Assembly (NCBI RefSeq): GCF_900107455.1
Contig: NZ_FNQB01000002.1
Location: 1,054,001-1,118,000, forward strand
Length of the DNA: 64,000 nucleotides
Source of the DNA: Asanoa ishikariensis
GTDB lineage: Bacteria > Actinomycetota > Actinomycetes > Mycobacteriales > Micromonosporaceae
Direction of reading: 5' to 3'
This document shows positions 62,200 through 64,000 of the stretch, piece by piece (positions within the stretch are counted from its first letter, which is position 1; every line of letters begins with the position of its first letter). A model generated the notes under the pieces. The model worked only from the letters and a program-made list of their open reading frames with translations, searched no databases and was not told the DNA's origin. The translations under genes and the position numbers were made by a program.

Positions 62200-62715
62200 G
62201 TGGGCAGGATCGAGAAGCAAGTCTCCGAGGGCACGGTCAAGTACTACTGGTACCCGGGCGACAAACGCGAGTGGAAGCGGGCCGCCATCTCGGTCGGGAT
62301 CGGTCTGGGCGCCTTCCTCGTGCTCTACATGATGACCCGCGACCTGTTGCCGGCCGTCGTCGGCGGCACCTCCGTGACGGCGGCCGTCTCCGGCGTGAAC
62401 TTCGGCCGACGGGACGCGCGCGCCCTCACCACCTTCCCCACCCTCACCGGACGTTCCGCGCGCATCGCTGCCGTCACGCAGACCGGCCGGGCCGCCTGGC
62501 GCGGTCTCGTGCACGGGCTCGGCGGGGCGACGGCGGCCGTGCTGATCCTCAACCTCCCGCACGCCGGCGTCATCGCTGACTGGATCCTGCCCGTCGTGCC
62601 CGCGGTCGTCGGCGCGCTCGCGCACCAGGCCGGAATGTTGGCCGAGCAACTGCCCGCGGCGAAGCCCGAAGCCCCGGCGGCCACCGCCGTGCCCGCTGCC
62701 GAAGGAGCAAAATAG
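62200..62715 (+). CDS. Membrane protein of unknown function
   Basis: A 171-residue protein. After a hydrophilic start with KYYWYPGDKREWKR, hydrophobic segments lie at about residues 29-47, 48-62, 105-118 and 124-142; the end is Ala/Pro-rich. GGAGG stands seven bases before GTG 62200. No family recognised. The gap of 102 bases before it holds nothing clear. Confidence 0.75.
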   Translation: MGRIEKQVSEGTVKYYWYPGDKREWKRAAISVGIGLGAFLVLYMMTRDLLPAVVGGTSVTAAVSGVNFGRRDARALTTFPTLTGRSARIAAVTQTGRAAWRGLVHGLGGATAAVLILNLPHAGVIADWILPVVPAVVGALAHQAGMLAEQLPAAKPEAPAATAVPAAEGAK

Positions 62716-62807
62716 GAGGTGCGACGCGGGTAGCACCGCACGGCCGCACGGAAGAAGTATGCTCGGGCGCGACCATGAGCCCCAGCGACATCGAACGAAG
62801 GCGGACG

Positions 62808-63623
62808 ATGGAACAGTCGAGGGCGCTACCGACGGAGGTCGATCTCAGCCGGCCGAGCGCCGCCCGGGTCTACGACTACTTTCTGGGCGGGGCGCACAAC
62901 TTCGAGGTCGACCGGCAGCTCGCCGAGCAGATCGCGGCGATGACGCCGAACCTGGCCGACACCATGCGCGCCGGCCGGGCGTTCCTGCGCCGCGCGGTCG
63001 CTGAGCTCACCCGCCTCGGCGTCGACCAATATCTGGACATCGGCTCCGGCATCCCGACCGTCGGCAACGTGCACGAGGTGGCCCAGGGCATCAACCCACA
63101 GGCCCGGATCGTGTACGTCGACATCGACCCGGTCGCCGTCGCGCACAGTCGCTCCATTTTGGAGGACAACCCGCTCACGGCCGTTATCCAGGCCGACGTG
63201 CGCGACCCGGCACACATCCTGGCCGAAGCGCGCGACACCGGCCTGCTCGACTTCACCAAGCCGGTCGGTGTGCTGCTCGCCGGGGTCGTCCACTTCGTAC
63301 CCGACAGCGATGAACCCGACCGCCTCATGGCGACGTTGCGGGCCGCTGTCCCGCCCGGCAGCTACCTGGTGATCTCCCACTCGACCTTCGAGGACCAGCC
63401 GCAGGAGATGCTCGACGCGCAGAAGCTGTCGGCGCGCACCGCCACCGAGATCACGCTGCGGTCCAAGGCCCAGGTCTCCGCCTTCTTCGGTGATTTCGAG
63501 CTGCTCGAGCCTGGCATCGTCCACATGCCACTGTGGCGTCCGGACTCGCCCGGCGACGTCGACGACCGGCCCGAGCGGTTCGGCGCTTTCGGTGGGGTCG
63601 GCCGAAAGCCGGCCGCGGGCTGA
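62808..63623 (+). CDS. SAV2177-family (DUF574) SAM-dependent methyltransferase
   Basis: A 271-residue protein of the SAV2177/DUF574 family, found in large paralogous sets in actinobacteria. The family start DLSRPSAARVYDYFLGGAHN is near residues 11-30; the SAM-site motif YLDIGSGIPT is near 74; VYVDIDPVAVAHSR near 103; and GVVHFVPD near 162. ATG 62808 gives a normal start; ATG 62775 is in frame. Methyl acceptor unknown. It is followed after 2 bases by a probable c-di-GMP gene, a pairing frequently seen. Confidence 0.9.
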   Translation: MEQSRALPTEVDLSRPSAARVYDYFLGGAHNFEVDRQLAEQIAAMTPNLADTMRAGRAFLRRAVAELTRLGVDQYLDIGSGIPTVGNVHEVAQGINPQARIVYVDIDPVAVAHSRSILEDNPLTAVIQADVRDPAHILAEARDTGLLDFTKPVGVLLAGVVHFVPDSDEPDRLMATLRAAVPPGSYLVISHSTFEDQPQEMLDAQKLSARTATEITLRSKAQVSAFFGDFELLEPGIVHMPLWRPDSPGDVDDRPERFGAFGGVGRKPAAG

Positions 63624-63625
63624 CG

Positions 63626-64000
63626 ATGGCACTCTCCGCTTCGGAGATCAGCACCTCGGGCGCACAGCGTTATGCCGGGCGATGGACGCATGCCGTCACC
63701 CGGCGGGCGTTCGTCACGATGTCCGGCGAACAGGTCGAAGAGCTGCTGACCGCCCACGCGGTCCGGCTCGCGCAGGCCCTGTCCGCCGAGGAGTTCAGCG
63801 CCGACCCCGCTCGCGAGGTCGGTCGGGCGCTGGTCGAGGCCAACCTCACCGAACCCGACACGCTCGGCTGGTCGCTGCGCGCACTCGGCGAGCATCTGGT
63901 CGACGACGTCGTGCCTGGTCTGCGGCTGCCGGACCAGGCGACGCGGCTCACCGAGTTGCAGGCCGCGCTGGCGGAAGGCTTCGCCCTGGCGTTGCGCGAC
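63626..64000 (+). CDS. N-terminal part of a probable GGDEF/EAL protein (partial)
   Basis: The window ends 125 codons into this gene. The visible part is a helical region beginning ALSASEISTSGAQRYAGRW, with HAVTRRAFVTMSGEQVEELL and LGWSLRALGEHLVDDVV. This region resembles the N-terminal part of actinobacterial proteins that carry PAS, GGDEF and EAL domains downstream. None of these domains is within the window, so the call is tentative. ATG 63626 lies two bases after the methyltransferase stop. Confidence 0.6.
   Translation, partial: MALSASEISTSGAQRYAGRWTHAVTRRAFVTMSGEQVEELLTAHAVRLAQALSAEEFSADPAREVGRALVEANLTEPDTLGWSLRALGEHLVDDVVPGLRLPDQATRLTELQAALAEGFALALRD

Overview
The window is GC-rich actinobacterial chromosome. 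Gene order and protein content point to the Micromonosporaceae (Micromonospora, Asanoa or Actinoplanes type); the family is an inference from gene content, and no rRNA or tRNA gene was recognised to confirm it. GTG and TTG starts are frequent, most genes overlap or nearly touch, and the backbone is the conserved block running from smc to ispG.

Layout. 1-5026: end of smc, a HAD hydrolase, a MazEF-like toxin-antitoxin pair, a DinB-like protein and a PhoD-type phosphatase, then ftsY. 5075-10011: a small-molecule kinase-like gene and the nitrogen operon amtB-glnK-glnD behind a GlnR-like box. 10089-13652: ABC exporter with two-component system. 13787-19886: accessory genes around ffh. 20220-25278: proS with two DUF402 paralogues, then rpsP-khpA-rimM-trmD. 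25286-31975: a TetR/quinone-reductase pair, a long repeat-filled gap, rplS, two signal peptidases, a NUDIX gene, rnhB and a DUF2469 gene. 32078-39863: peptidase, aminotransferase, NUDIX, xerC, yraN, comM, dprA. 40568-46641: rpsB-tsf-pyrH-frr-cdsA-rlmN. 46685-56697: accessory genes (DivIVA-like protein, Rieske/MBL protein, TetR-MMPL locus, YihY, GNAT). 56712-62097: dxr-rseP-ispG, a PadR regulator and a GNAT gene. 62200-64000: a membrane protein, a SAV2177-type methyltransferase and the start of a probable c-di-GMP protein.

The genes serve mainly translation and its quality control (S2, S16, L19, EF-Ts, RRF, RimM, TrmD, RlmN, ProS), membrane targeting and export (FtsY, Ffh, LepB x2, RseP), isoprenoid synthesis (Dxr, IspG), nitrogen control (AmtB, GlnK, GlnD) and DNA processing (XerC, ComM, DprA, RNase HII).

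The most unusual content is non-coding. A dispersed intergenic repeat of about 70 bp occurs seven times, always in the same orientation and mostly just upstream of translation or SRP genes. Several tandem arrays begin across the stop codon of the gene before them. There is a near-perfect 28-bp-arm hairpin before proS, a 48-bp palindrome before rplS, a triple palindrome before pyrH, and a group of consensus DnaA boxes around yraN and comM. No CRISPR array, insertion sequence or prophage was seen.
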